From Conus ventricosus (taxonomy: Eukaryota > Mollusca > Gastropoda > Neogastropoda > Conidae): a stretch of 64,000 nucleotides of DNA. Shown here piece after piece: positions 47,999 through 59,423 of this stretch. Location of the stretch: assembly GCA_018398815.1 (NCBI GenBank), contig CM031626.1, forward strand, positions 43,958,977 through 44,022,976, in the 5' to 3' direction. The position numbers and the translations under genes were made by a program. The first letter of the stretch is position 1. Every line of letters starts with the position of its first letter. Below the pieces are notes generated by a model. That model made no database searches. It was not told the origin of the DNA and worked only from the letters and a program-made list of their open reading frames with translations.

Positions 47999-48302
47999 GT
48001 GTGTGTGGTGTGTGTGTTTTGTGTGTGTGTGTGGTGTGTGGTGTGTGTGTGTGTGTGTTGGGATTGGGGTTTGGGGGAGGGGGAGGGTTGTTGTTTATTG
48101 TTATGTTTATGTGTGTGTGCGCGCGAGTGTGCGTGGCACTTATATGCTGTATTTTATGGTCTTGTTTTTTGTTCCCAAATCATCTTCTGAACATTCACGC
48201 ATGCAGTCACAATACACACACACACACACACACACACCCCACACACACCACAACACACACACACACACACACATACAAGCAAGCGCACGCACTCACACAC
48301 AC

Positions 48303-48335
<33 letters not shown>

Positions 48336-48671
48336 CACACACACACACAACACACACACGAAGTGGATGTACGTTCGCTCGCTCTTACCCACACACATAT
48401 TACACATGTGTGCATGTGCACGTCCACACCGGAACATGCGCGCACACACCCCGCATACACATAAGCGCACAAATGCACATTCACGCACATGCATACACGC
48501 CCACATACAAAGACCACACACATACACATATAGCCTATATGCAGAACGTGTGTCCCAAACCCCCAAATCCACACAAACCACACACACACACACACACACA
48601 CACACCACACACACACACACACACACAAACATGCACACATGCCCACGCGCACACACACATGCACGCGCACA

Positions 48672-48707
<36 letters not shown>

Positions 48708-48885
48708 ACACACACACACACACACACACACCAACTCATACACATGCGCCCACGCACACACATGGCCCATGCCACACATCATCACACACGTGTACATCCA
48801 ACACCACACACACACACACACACACACACCACACACACACACACACACATCACACACACACACACACACCCCACACACAAATGGT
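47998..48885. repeat. (GT)n then (AC)n microsatellite block
   Basis: GT runs up to 48060, a short unique piece (48061-48210), then almost 700 bases of interrupted AC. The right end (ATGCGCCCACGCACACACAT, then GTGTACATCCA) is shared with 63578-63637. Confidence 0.93.
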
Positions 48886-48891
48886 GGGTAG

Positions 48892-49130
48892 GCACTCAAG
48901 GTCTGACCAGCGCGTTGGGCTAATGCGTAGGTCAGACAATCCGCTGAGTCGTAACCACGAGACCCTCTTCTTCAATTGTCTCATCTTTGTTGTTAATTCA
49001 TATCCATCAGCTTCAAATCATGCGCAGTGTGGTCTCAAAACTTAGCGGATGTGGTGTAGTGTATATGGACTTTGTCTGCACGCAGTGACGCCACCTTGAT
49101 GAAACTGAACTGAATCTGAACTGAACCTCA
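48892..49130 (+). mobile_element. SINE-like repeat, copy 1
   Basis: About 80-90% similar to 63671-63905. It contains GGCACTCAAGGTCTGACCAG, CGCGTTGGGCTAATGCGTAG, AACTTAGCGGATGTGGTGTA and CAGTGACGCC(A/T)CCTTGATG, with an (ACTGAA)n-like tail. The GCGGATGTGGTGTAGCGTA...GCAGTGACGCCTCCTTGA string is one I recall from SINEs of gastropod genomes. The AC-rich leader is shared between the two copies. Confidence 0.65.
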
Positions 49131-49645
49131 TGAAAAAAGGTTCGTTCATTTGTTCCTTCTTTCTCAGCACGTCGATGCCCAACTAACGGGCCATCGTGTA
49201 TGTCCATGTGTGTATGAATGTAAGCGAAGACACATTCCCGTGAACATGCCAGCACTCATTCTCAACGGGCAACATTAAGGCAAATGCTGGCCAGTTTTTT
49301 GCCAGAAATTGTCAAATTCTGACGTAATTCTGGTATATGCATGACGGATTTGCAAGCGGTGGGCCAATTCTGACAACATTTAGGCCTACTCCTTAAGGAT
49401 TTGCCAGTAGGCCTATCTATTGTGTCAGAATCTTCAGCTCGATGAAGGTGGACACTCAAAGAAAGAAGTATTTTGCCGGTTCTAGGCCACTTTCGACTTG
49501 GATTCAATCGACAGTTTCGATCTGCCAGTGCTGTGTCGGAATCAGCTCAGTGATCATGAAGCCAGAACATGGGTGAAACATAGAGGGAGCGTTCGATTGA
49601 CCTCGGTAAGAACACAGAAGTGGGAAACATGTACTTGGGCTAAAT
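49131..49645. other. Sequence without recognised features
   Basis: Unique-looking. Short internal similarity (TTGCCAGAAATTGTCAAATT, GCCAATTCTGACAACATTTA) hints at an old duplication. No gene. Confidence 0.45.
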
Positions 49646-49649
49646 AGAT

Positions 49650-49905
49650 CCAGAGGAAACAAAGGCCTCGAGAGACAGGCTTGAGGAAGCAAAGGCCTCG
49701 AGAGACAGGCTTGAGGAAACAAAGGCCTCGAGAGACAGGCTTGGGAAACAAAGGCCTTGAGAGACAGGCTTGAGGAAACAAAGGCCTCGAGAGACAGGCA
49801 TGAGGAAACAAAGGCCTCGAGAGACAGGCTTGAGGAAACAAAGGCCTCGAGAGACAGGCTTGGGGAAACAAAGGCCTCGAGAGACAGGCTTGAGGAAACA
49901 AGTAA
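49650..49905. repeat. 30-bp minisatellite, about 8.5 copies
   Basis: Near-identical units GAGGAAACAAAGGCCTCGAG followed by AGACAGGCTT. One copy is 29 bp (49741-49769). The 30-bp period gives a ten-residue periodic frame on the minus strand, which I regard as a by-product. Confidence 0.95.
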
Positions 49906-50099
49906 CCGGTGAACATCACTAAGATCTATTTTCCCCACGGGCCTATGTTTCTCCAGTTCTATGCCCCCTTCCTCTTCCCATTTACAAGTCCACATTCTCC
50001 CCTGTGTCTGCGCTGCCCCAAGTCAATATTAACACAGATATATTACCCCCAAAGTCTAAGTCTAACAAGATCTGTGTTACTTCCAGGTCAACTTTCTCT

Positions 50100-50156
50100 C
50101 CCCCCCCCCCCCCCCCACTTCACTTTCAGGTCAGCTCCCCCCCGCCCCCCCCCCCC
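50100..50156. repeat. Two poly-C tracts
   Basis: Runs of C at 50100-50116 and 50139-50157 inside a CT-rich stretch. Confidence 0.9.
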
Positions 50157-50169
50157 TTCCCTTTCCAGA

Positions 50170-50395
50170 TCTATATTCCCCCTATTCTACGTTCCCCTGT
50201 CCTTCAGTGTGTCAAAAATCGGGTGACTTATTCCCCTGTTCTACGTTCCCCTGTCCTTCAGTGTGTCAAAAATCGGGTGACTTATTCCCCCTGTTCTACG
50301 TTCCCCTGTCCTTCAGTGTGTCAAAAATCGGGTGACTTATTCCCCCTATTCTACGTTCTCCTGTCCTTCAGTGTGTCAAAAATCGGGTGACTTCC
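50170..50395. repeat. 54/55-bp minisatellite, 4 copies
   Basis: Units contain TTCTACGTTCCCCTGTCCTT and CAGTGTGTCAAAAATCGGGT. Spacings are 54, 55 and 55 bp, and the copies are nearly identical. Confidence 0.95.
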
Positions 50396-50399
50396 AATG

Positions 50400-52060
50400 G
50401 GTCAGCTGTCCCAGATCAAGAATAAAGATCGGATTACCCTAAATCTGATGTCGCCACCCAGATCAAGCGTAACTGTTTAGCTACCCATGTTGGATCAACT
50501 GACGCAAGTCCAAGTTCGGTTAGGTGACCTTTATCAGATCATAATACATTGTGCACCATGGTGATTTAAAATGAAATAACCCAAGATAGGTTGCAGTGAT
50601 CTAGACATATACTAACAGTCAAGCGATCCAGAATGAGTCACGGTGACCAAAGATGTTCTTTTAACAGTTCGGTAACCCAGTGTAGGTCGTGATGAACAAC
50701 ACCTAGGTTGAATAACCATGAATGGAATATTATAGCATGACCAGATCCAGTTTAAGGTCTCCTCACCAATTGAATGCTACGGTTATTTATTCGTTTGTTT
50801 TGTTGCTCTTTTTTTTTTCTTTTCTTTTTTTTTCTTTTTTTTAAAGATTCTGTGACCTATCTTTGGTCATGGTGACTCAGAGTGATGTTTTAGTGATAAA
50901 TGGTCGAGACGTTCATCCCCCATCTAGATTAGAATTCAACTATTCCAGATTGTAATATGGTGACCCAGAATACCTATTCAGCAACCCAGTATGGGTCATG
51001 ATGAGCAACACCTAGATTAAATAACCATGAATTGAATAATATGGGCGTGACCCAGATCGAGTTTAAGTTCTCCTGATCAATGGACTGACAGGTTTTGCTT
51101 GTTTCTTTGAAAATTCTGTGACCTACGTTTTGACACAGTGACCTGGAGATGTTTAGTGACAAGTAGTCCAAACGTTCATCCCTATCCAGATTAACATTCG
51201 AATATTTCAGATCGTAATATTGCGACCCAGACTAAGACAGGTTAAGTAATGTGTCACAGGGACCCATAATACGTCACGGAGACCCAAGTCGAAGGAAAAG
51301 TCGAGTGACTCAGAGTGGGTTACGGCGAACCACACCTGGGTCTTAAGGGTACAGTACTCTAATGGGCTTTATTGATCCATATCGAGGTCAAAGGTAATCG
51401 GAATTAGTCATGTATTGTGTATTCATTGTGGGTCACTGACCTTTACTGACGGCTAAGTTACTATGACGAACTTTGGGTCACTTCACATTTAACGTCACAT
51501 TGGGCCATTGTTACCTTTCAGGGATCATTTGACCTTTAGCCTTTGTCTTGATAACCAAGCCCTACTGTCACATGACTTTTACAACGACATGGGTAACCAT
51601 GACCCATTTCCATGTCTGTTCATTTTTATTCTTTGTCTATGTCATTCTACCTTGCACTTCGTCTTTAACTTAGTTACAGTCTCTTTTTTTTTTTAATTTT
51701 TAAGGTCATTTAAATATTAGCATCGCTCTGGGTCGTTATCATCTATTCCGGAGCACCTGCTTTTTAACTTCGACCTGGGTCACCCTGACCCATTATGAAC
51801 CACTAAACGTTTCACCTCAGTCTAAGTCACAATAACACTTCCTGTGTCAATGGACCTCTGGGTTTCTGGTGGCCATCTTGTGTCGATTTACCTTTAACAT
51901 CATTCTGTGTTATTCCATGTGGCTTTCTTGACGTTTGGCCTCAGCTAGGTCAGATGACCTAAGACCTGGTTTACAAAAGTCTTAATTTTCGCTCGTTTGA
52001 CCTTTTACCAAAGGCTGGCTCATCATGGTTCATTCTGGGTCATGTCATCTTCAAATCGAC
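50400..52060. repeat. Degenerate GTGACC/GGTCA-rich repeat region
   Basis: Irregular repetition of GGTGACCCAGAT, GTCATGGTGA and related strings. One level is clear: about 300 bp at 50665-50975 is repeated at 50976-51235 (AACACCTAG(A/G)TT(A/G)AATAACCATGAA, GTGACCTA, GACGTTCATCC(C)C). The rest is too diverged to count. No gene. Confidence 0.65.
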
Positions 52061-52071
52061 CTGGGTCTTGA

Positions 52072-52668
52072 CTTGATTTAGTCCTCTTCGTTCCGATCGG
52101 AAGACAGGGCCGCACTGTAGATCTCCATCTCGCTCTGTCTAGGGCTGTTCTCTTGGCTTCACCCCAGGTCATGTTGGTGAACTTGAGTTCTGCCTGTAGG
52201 GTTCTTCTCCAGGTGGTGACTGGTCGTCTCCTCTTCCGCTTCCGTTGTGGGTTCCAGTCCAAGGCGTGGCGTGGGATGTGGGCCTGTCTTCTACGCAGGG
52301 TGTGTCCAACCCATCCCCACTTCCTCATCTGGATACTCTTGGTGATTGGTCTTGCTTCGTCCAGTGCATGAGTTCCTCATTTGAGATTCGTTCCGGCCAT
52401 CTGCTGCGCAGGATCTGGCGAAGACAGGTGTGATGAAGACTTGCAACTTGCTGTCCAGGCTCTTTGTGCGTCTCCAAGTCTCCGAACCGTACAATAACAC
52501 GGATGTTGACGTGGTGTTGAACAGCCTTAGCTTGGTGTGCAGACTGAGGTTTTCGTTCCTGGTCTGAGGGTGACAAAAGCATTGCGCGCCTTGCTGATCC
52601 TGGCCTTTACATCATCATCAGCTCCTCTTGTCTTGCTGACAATGCTGCCAGGTAGGTGAAGTCGACCT
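52072..52668 (-). mobile_element. 3-prime end of an RTE-like LINE ORF2
   Basis: Minus-strand pieces match the very conserved C-terminus of RTE-type endonuclease-RT elements. They are VDFTYLGSIVSKTRGADD (about 52668-52615), LLYGSETWRRTKSLDSKLQV (52498-52440), RWPERISNEELMHW (52415-52375) and MRKWGWVGHTLRRRQAHIPR (52328-52270). They continue with HALDWNPQRKRKRRRPVTTW and a W-R tail near 52130. Several frameshifts occur. It is inserted in the GTGACC-rich repeat, whose motif resumes at 52665. Confidence 0.78.
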
Positions 52669-53510
52669 GGGTCAAAATAACCGATTCTGAGTCATCGATC
52701 TTTCACTAGATCTGTACCAGCCGACCTGTTATGGATCAAACGACCTTCAAGCGTGATGTGGTTAGCGATATCCCATCCAGTCACTCCCCCTTCCACCAAA
52801 CTGTTGGCCATTGTTTATCCATTTTTTGGTTACATAATTTTTAACGTTACTCAAGAGTCACCGAGTTCACTCTGGTTTATGTAGTTCACTCTTGGTCACT
52901 ATCACACAACATGAGTCATTCGATCTTTAATAGTGGAAAATATAAAGGTGGATAAACATAGACTGGTCCATGGAGACCTGGGAACATTGACCTTGGAAGA
53001 GCATACACCTGTGGAATATGGGCTTAAGGTGAATACACACAAACCTTGGGGATGTGTGGAAAACATGTAGACATGGTGGGAGAGGGATGGGGTAGGGATG
53101 GGGATGGGGTTGATGAGATACAGACTTGTGGATCATAGACCTTAGTGTTGAATCTAAAACTTCGAAAGCTACGTGTCCCCGCTCAAGGGAATCAATAGGA
53201 CACTTCAGAAATGTATAGAAACACCACCGCGATAAGCAGAAAGTGAAGGTAAACGCGGTAAATTGCAACCCAACGATTAGGCTTACTGTCGAGGCTAAAT
53301 TACTGATTGACGTTACACTTAAATGTTTCAGATAATATAAATGATATAGGATGAGTCATGTACCTCTGTTTTGTTTGTTTTGTTTTGCATGTGCTGTTTT
53401 CTGGATTTTTGTCGCCAAGATCAGATGAATTTTGTACCCCTTGGCACAAGGGCGCTTTCACTGATAATATTAACACAAAAAAGTGGTTTTACTGACGATA
53501 GAAAATCGAA
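52669..53510. other. Sequence without genes; repeat tail then unique DNA
   Basis: The GTGACC-like motifs continue to about 52920. After that there is unique-looking sequence with a GGGATGGGGT run at 53085-53110. A block at 53478-53513 (GGTTTTACTGACGATAGAAA) recurs at 62252-62285. Confidence 0.5.
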
Positions 53511-53513
53511 TTG

Positions 53514-53515
53514 TT

Positions 53516-53575
<60 letters not shown>

Positions 53576-53594
53576 CTTCTCTCTCTCTCTCTCT
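53514..53594. repeat. (TC)n microsatellite
   Basis: TC run of about 80 bases with two CC interruptions. Confidence 0.95.
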
Positions 53595-53602
53595 TTTTAG
53601 AA

Positions 53603-54197
53603 ATGGAAAAAGGTAAAGAAAACTGGGCTCATAAAGTAAAGAAAGTCCTTTCAGAACAGGGTTTTGGAATAGTGTGGATGGCCCAGGAAGTAGGGAATGA
53701 GCAACAGTTTATTGCGGAATTTAAAGATAGGCTTATTTGTTCTTTTAAACAGAATTGGCACTCAGATATGGAAAGTAAAGAAAAATATCGCTGGTTTTTT
53801 GTCATTTAAGAATGTGTTTCATTCTGAAAAGTTCTCAATGTCATAACAGATAGATGGCACAGAATAAATTACGCAAGATTTAGGTTGAGAACTTTAGGTT
53901 TTAATGCGAACAAAAGATGGTTTGAATGTGAAACATCCACAGAATCTCCTTGTCCTGCATGTAGACACATTATTGATGACGAAGAACACTTTCTGTTCCA
54001 CTGTTCTGCTTATAATGAAGTGCGGACGAATTGTTCACTTTTCCAGTTAGATATAGCGAAAAGACAAAATGTTGCTGTCGTGTTATCATCAGATGATGAA
54101 CTTGTAATTAAATCAGTTTGCGAAATTCATAGCAGAAGCATTGAAAATTAGACAGATGAAGGATAGTGAAATTTAAGATAATGCATTATAAGAGATA
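53603..54197 (+). pseudogene. LINE pol C-terminal fragment, split by LTR element 3
   Basis: Open pieces with WAQEVGNEQQFIAEFKDRL (53680-53735) and FKQNWHSDMESKEKYRWFF, then after a frameshift RFRLRTLGFNANKRWFECET (53878-53938) and CPACRHIIDDEEHFLFHC. The C-x2-C...H-x3-4-C cluster near the end is typical of the C-terminal zinc-finger region of several LINE pol proteins. The coding ends near 54150. The rest of the element continues at 61679 after the LTR insertion, with the AGATA duplicated. Confidence 0.65.
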
Positions 54198-56455
54198 TGT
54201 CACGATACAGGGTTAGATTTGCTCCCCCAACTGTTTATTTTAGGAACGTGTGTGATAGCTAGGCTTAAAAGAAAACATTGTGTTTGGAAGTTGTTGTGCC
54301 TGTGCATGTTATTTTTAGTTGCATGCAAGCGTGCGTGTGTCTTCCTTAGATACTTCGTTCCAGAGTCCACAAAACCGGTTTTGAATTTGGACGTGGCCTG
54401 AACTGAGTTCAGGTAGACAGGGGAGGTCACTTGTGTGTGACGAGTCAGCGAGACTAGAAGTTTCCCTCACACGACGTATGCTGTGTTCGGCTTGGAGCTC
54501 CTGTTCCCTACAGTGGTGGAGTTGTGGCGTGGACATTTATTGTCCCCCAATTTCATGGGCGTTTCAACAGTTTTTCTGTGCGCCTGGTCGTGGTCCGTCT
54601 CGGGTTTCAGGTTTGGAACTTTTGCCGTTGTTCGTCTCTGGATTCGGAAGTCTATGTTTGTGCGTTTGTGTCTGTGTGCGCATGGTTCAATGTATTCAGT
54701 TACAATTTTCCTCTTTGTTTCATGCTTTCTGGCATTTATGGTTTTATGCATGTGTATTTTAACGTGACTGCGAGAAAAGGTGTGGGTAGAAAGCGTGTGT
54801 ATTTGTGAACGTGTGAGATTTGGGAGAGTTTTACTTTGCGGTGATGAGACGGAGTAACTTCCCTTCGCCCGATTTTAATTTTGTTATGTATTTTAGTAGA
54901 AAATATAGAAGGGAACAGTGTTCTTTTCCGTGAAGCTGGGAAAAGCAAATGGATAGTTATATTGAACTAGTCTGTATGTTTTGAATTGAGGGTTATTTGT
55001 TTTTGAGAAAAAAAACACATTTAATTTGTAGTTAAGTGTTGGAAGTCAGTAGTATTGTATAATTTTTTGCTTTATATAAATTTCGGTTGTTATTTAAAAG
55101 GCGCGTGCCGACATTTTGACAGTTAGTTCTCTTTGCTGTTGGGAACTTGTTATAATTGGCCAAGGTCATGAATGACCGGCGGAAGTTGACCTTCAAGGTC
55201 AATGTCATACATATAAACACTTGCCGAATTATTTCCCTTTGAACAACATTGTCAAAATTGTTTAAGTTAATTCTATATTAATATTATTGTCCTCTTTCTT
55301 GAGGAATTAAAAGGGTGTTTGCATTTTCTTGTTTCGGAAAGAAAGATGGTGTTTTAATTAAATTTTACCTATGTTTTTTCAAGTAGTTGGGACTTAGGTT
55401 TTCCTCGAGGAGACTCGGGTTAGTATTACCTGTCAGTTTAATGTCATCCCCAGAACCTGATTAGTTGCTGTGCCGTGGTCCCCTTCCGCACCTGAGCTGG
55501 TGAGAGTGGCCGTTGTCAAGCTGGTGGCCGACTGCGGTTGGGTGACGTCTGTTGTCTGAAGGACAGGAGCGGCGTGGAAGGAGTGACTCCATTGACTCCT
55601 CGTTTTAGCAACGGACTTCTGGTCTTGGGCTTCCTGACTAGGGAGCGGGTGAATGGACCGATGTAAGTAGTGGAGAGTGGATGAATGCGGAGAATAGAAT
55701 GTGTCATCGAATGGAAAGCAGAGAGACTGTAGAGAACGAGGAATCAACGCTGACAAAGAATGTGAATGAACTTCTTTGTTGAAGGCTCGACTCATATTCG
55801 TCTCCGCCAACATACCTGTGGACACTCATGTTAGTTTTGTTCATCTGCTCAGTTTTGGATGTGTTCTATCGTCTTGGTGTTGTGAACCCCATGAACTTTT
55901 GAACAGAAGAACACGTCAAAAAGCTTTCATCGCTTTGGACTTTTGGTTTCACCTTCGTTGAAGGAACTGCATTAGTAATGAACTATAGTTGGTGATAGTT
56001 TTTGCTTATCTCAAATTCTGAATTATTGTGATTCGTGCTTTGCTGCATGTTGGAATGATTTGAATACCCTGTTGTGGTGTGTATACATTTTTGAAATTAT
56101 TGGGCTGATATTGATTGTTGTGTGCATTCACAGGTTTTTGTACACAGAGAAGGAAGCAGAGCGGTCGGCAGTGTGTGTGTGTCTATAGCGTACGCGTGGC
56201 CTTGTTAATGTATTTTGTGCGCTGTTTGGTTTTAGCAAATTATTGGTTGTTGTTTTTTTTTGTGGAGCGCATGTTGTGATGTGATAATAAATTTAGTTAG
56301 TTTATGTTACATTTGGTGTGAGTGTGGTTAGGGATGAATCATAGTTGAGTGTTTGGGCTTGTGGATGAAGGTTGAATGCGGGACTGGTCGTTGGTGTGTG
56401 AACGCGGAGTGAAGCCCCTGACTTGGTGTTTGCCATCTCCCTCGGCGACGTGACA
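54198..56455 (+). repeat. 5-prime LTR of element 3
   Basis: 2,258 bp. It differs from the 3-prime LTR almost only by single-base indels (for example TTGTTGTGCC vs TTGTGTGCC, AGTTTTTGC vs AGTTTTGC). Confidence 0.95.
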
Positions 56456-56458
56456 ATT

Positions 56459-56476
56459 TGGTGGCAGCGGTGGGAT
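56459..56476 (+). other. Primer-binding site of element 3 (tRNA-Leu)
   Basis: TGGTGGCAGCGGTGGGAT lies three bases after the LTR end and is complementary to the CCA-tailed 3-prime end of the tRNA-Leu(AAG)-type sequence (ATCCCACCGCTGCCA-CCA). Confidence 0.8.
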
Positions 56477-56883
56477 GATGGCTGAACAGTAAGTTCGGGA
56501 GTTTCATTTCGTGTGTTTGACTGGTGTGTGATAGGGTTAGGACATCCTTGTTTTGGTTTGCATCTTTGTGTCCTGTTGTGTGTTTGTTTGAACGTCGGAG
56601 GTTGGAGGGGCCTGGGGCTCTGAGCCGCGGAGTCCGGATCCAGAGTTCGACTGAGTTCAGGCCGAGTCCAGACCTGATAGCTTGAGGGAGGATCCACCTC
56701 AGGCGCCCAGTTAGGTCCCGATTCATCTTAGCGTTCAGAGTTTTATTTAGTTCAAAAATTTGTAGGTCAGCAGTTAGGGTTTTGTATGAGTGGTGTGTGT
56801 GAAAGGTGTTAGGTAGTGAAAAAAAAAAAAATTTTTGACGCTGTTCGTGAACTGAGTTTTTGCGATAGTCGACTGTGAGTGGT

Positions 56884-58360
56884 ATGTCCATCGAGGACAA
56901 GAAACGTCTACGTTCAGGCCGTTGGTTCCAGACTTGGAGGCTTCAGAGGAAGAAGAGATGGATGCTGGCAAGTTAACTGTCGAGGAGAAACCTCTGCTTG
57001 TTGAGCAAGAACGTTCTCCGATGGGTACCAACACCGAGGTTACGGTGGATCCGGAGGTGTTACGGTTGCGCAAGAACGGGATAGCTCTTGGACTGATAGG
57101 CACCGAGTTAGTGGCTTTTGTTCAGGCGGAGCTGAGGAAATCAGGAAGATGCGCTTGCGACAAGAGGAACTGGAAATTTAGGAAGGAAGAGTTGGATCGC
57201 CAGGAGAAATTGAGGAAGGAAGAGTCGGATCGCCAGGAGGAATTGAGGAAGGAAGAGTTGGAATTGAGGAAGGAAGAGCTTAATCAACAAGAGAGGCTTA
57301 GGAAGGAAGAGTTGGATCGCCAGGAGAAATTAAGGAAGGAAGAAATGGAGCTTCAGGAGCAGATTAGAAGGGAGGACTGAAGTTGAGACAAGATGAGATC
57401 CAGTTGCGCCAAGCGGAGTTGGAGAGCTCGGAAAGGAAAAGGGCTGAAGACGCTGAGATCTTTCAAAGGGAGTTAGCGAAGTTGGCCAAACCAAAGACGC
57501 CTGATTCGTACCGTGTTGCGGTTGCCCGAATTCGACGATGGAGACGATATTGAGGCATTTTTGCGACATTTTGAAAGTATAGCCGTTGCGCATGAGTGGC
57601 CAGAGGGCGTTTGGGCTGCGAGATTGTCTCCGTTGTTGCATGGAAAAGCGAGGAAAGCGTTTCTGCTTATGATCACGGCGAAACACCACTCAGCTATCAC
57701 GACATCAAGACCGCTCTTCTAAGAGAATTTCGTAGGACTCCAGAGTTTTACCGGAGGAAGTTTAGGGAAATGCGGAAAGAAGTTGACGAGGATTTCACCC
57801 AGTTTTTGAAGCGACTGAAAGAGAACTTCAATCTGTGGTTGAAGCTGGCAGAGGTGGACTCAGAAGATCCAAAAGCGTTGTGTGATTTGTTCTTGAGAGA
57901 ACAGTTTTTGTCAACTCTCAGTGCCGACCTAGCTTACTACGTCCGCGAGAAGAAACCGCGAAATGTGGAGGAAGCCGCACAGCTTGCTTTTGACTATGTC
58001 GAAGTTAGGCGAGAGGCAAGAGTGCACAATCCTACCATTGGTGCTCCGAGTCAGTTCAAGAAAGTCCGACCAGAGGGTCAGTCAGCAATAGAGAAGGACA
58101 TTGAAACGGGACTAACAAAGCCAACTGCTGCAACTGCAGGGAACTCGGTCAAACCAGCAGACAACCGTGTGACTTCCAAGGCTCCCTCGTCGTCCTCGTC
58201 TAACACTCCGGGGAAGTTTGCGGATTTTCGGTGCTACAGGTGTGGGAAACCAGGTCATACTGCCAGGCAGTGCCGATCTTCTGTGAGATTTATACGCTCG
58301 CCAGAGAAGGAGGCTTGGACAGAGAAACCTGTGGCTGCTTATTCACCATACTTTCCCGCG
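56884..58360 (+). pseudogene. gag of element 3, nearly intact but frameshifted
   Basis: A likely ATG at 56884 (MSIEDKKRLRSGR) shifts by one base into a long frame to 57380. That frame has a heptad-like coiled coil of repeated RKEELDRQEKL units (57175-57370). One base further on the frame continues with LRQDEIQLRQAELESSERKR, then LRLPEFDDGDDIEAFLRHFE (57513-57570). The capsid C-half (FRRTPEFYRRKFREMRKEVD) is in another frame from about 57690 to the stop at 58615. A CCHC knuckle CYRCGKPGHTARQC lies at 58232-58273. Three or four single-base shifts are all that prevent a continuous gag. Confidence 0.75.
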
Positions 58361-58615
58361 ACTGTGAACGGCAAGGAGGTGACAGCTCTTAGAGACACAG
58401 GAGCGGAAGTTTGTTGCGTTAGAGAAGACCTTGTGGCTGCGGACCAGTACCTTCCGGGAAATATTCAACTGGAAATGGCTGATCGTTCATGTGTGGGAAC
58501 CTACCCCTTGGCATTAATCTGTGTGGACACCCCGCTTGTGCAAGGAAAGTTTGTTGTGGCCGTACTGCGTCATTTGCGTTGTGAAGTGATCCTTGGGAAC
58601 CAGGTGACAGGATGA
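58340..58615 (+). CDS. Aspartic protease domain of element 3
   Basis: In frame with the zinc knuckle. ALRDTGAEVCCV carries the DTG active site (58394-58402), followed by LEMADRSCVGTYPLALICVD (substrate-binding region) and LRCEVILGNQ, the hydrophobic-Gly segment that closes a retroviral-type protease fold. It ends with TGA at 58613-58615, which overlaps the ATG of the next frame (58612-58614) as ATGA. Confidence 0.8.
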   Translation, partial: YSPYFPATVNGKEVTALRDTGAEVCCVREDLVAADQYLPGNIQLEMADRSCVGTYPLALICVDTPLVQGKFVVAVLRHLRCEVILGNQVTG

Positions 58616-59300
58616 ACGGAGAACTCTTAGCGGTACCTTTGTTTCCGTCGTCAAAACCGTTGGGAGTAGTTCAGACCCGAGCGCAAAAGGCGGCTGAGAA
58701 ATCCTACACTGTTCTCGACATCGAAAGTGTTGAAGGTCTCAACGTTAGTCCGCAACAGCTGCGAGAACTACAAGAGAAGGATGCCACGTTGCAGCGCGCT
58801 AGAGACGCTGTTGCGAAGAGAGTTGTAGTTCACGTTGGCAAGAAGCGGAACCAGGTCACTTTCCGATTTAAGAAGGGGATTCTACAGAGGGTATATTGTG
58901 AGGGTGATCAACAGTATACACAGGTGTGTGTGCCGAAGCCGTTACGTCAGCGGGTCATTCAACTCGCTCACGACCCACCAATGAGCGGACATTTGGGGAC
59001 CAAGAAAACCGACTCAGAGTGGGACGAGATTTTTATTGGCGGGAATGTGCGGAGACATTCATCGATACTGTTTGTCGTGCGAACGCTGCCAGAGAGTGAC
59101 TCTCGCGGAAGAGTGGGCAAGGTTCCATTAGCTAGGATGCCACTACCAGCGTCCCATTTGAGCGAGTGGGGGTTGATATCGTGGGGCCAATCAAGCCAGC
59201 GTCAGATGCGAAGCACCGATATATTCTTGTTATGATGGTCTTTGCTACACGGTATCAAGATGCAGCCGTATTCTTTTGTTGTGGAGGCCCATCCCAGGCA
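58612..59300 (+). pseudogene. Linker and integrase zinc domain of element 3, truncated
   Basis: Starts at an ATG overlapping the protease stop. A linker (VVQTRAQKAAEKSYTVLD) leads to LRQRVIQLAHDPPMSGHLGT, the His half of the HHCC integrase domain (58944-59003). The Cys half (CGDIHRYCLSCERCQRV) is readable in shifted frames to 59098, as is the start of the catalytic core (VGVDIVGPI, RYILVMMVFATRYQDAA; 59160-59265). At about 59265-59285 the sequence jumps to the RNase H end. Confidence 0.75.
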
Positions 59301-59345
59301 AGGAGAATGTTGGAGCTGACTATCTGAGTCGCATCGAAGTCGAGT
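59285..59345 (+). pseudogene. RNase H C-terminal remnant of element 3
   Basis: In shifted frames the text reads RPIPGKENVGADYLSRIEVE and a stop. GKEN-xx-ADxLSR is the classical end of Ty3/Gypsy RNase H. Its position after integrase and just before the 3-prime LTR fixes the domain order. Confidence 0.75.
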
Positions 59346-59409
59346 GAGATGTTCTGCAAATCTATACCTGTACTGTTCCTGGTTGTTAATGTAACCCTCC
59401 AGGTTTCAT

Positions 59410-59423
59410 CTGGAAGGGGGGTT
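59410..59423 (+). other. Polypurine tract of element 3
   Basis: CTGGAAGGGGGGTT lies directly before the TG of the 3-prime LTR. Confidence 0.75.

Larger units (their letters stand above)
44468..48000 (+). mobile_element. Ty3/Gypsy LTR retrotransposon 2 (Mag-like), truncated
   Basis: Conventional order: gag, protease, RT, RNase H, integrase. A primer-site-like TGGTGTCAGAATTGTGAA at 44468-44485 follows an LTR-end-like TTACTTCACA. The 5-prime LTR is mostly replaced by GT/GA repeats, and no 3-prime LTR is seen. The integrase stops at SSPHYAPPKDG, where a (GT)n begins at about 48000. Coding pieces are readable but cross at least a dozen frames, far more indels than substitutions. Confidence 0.8.
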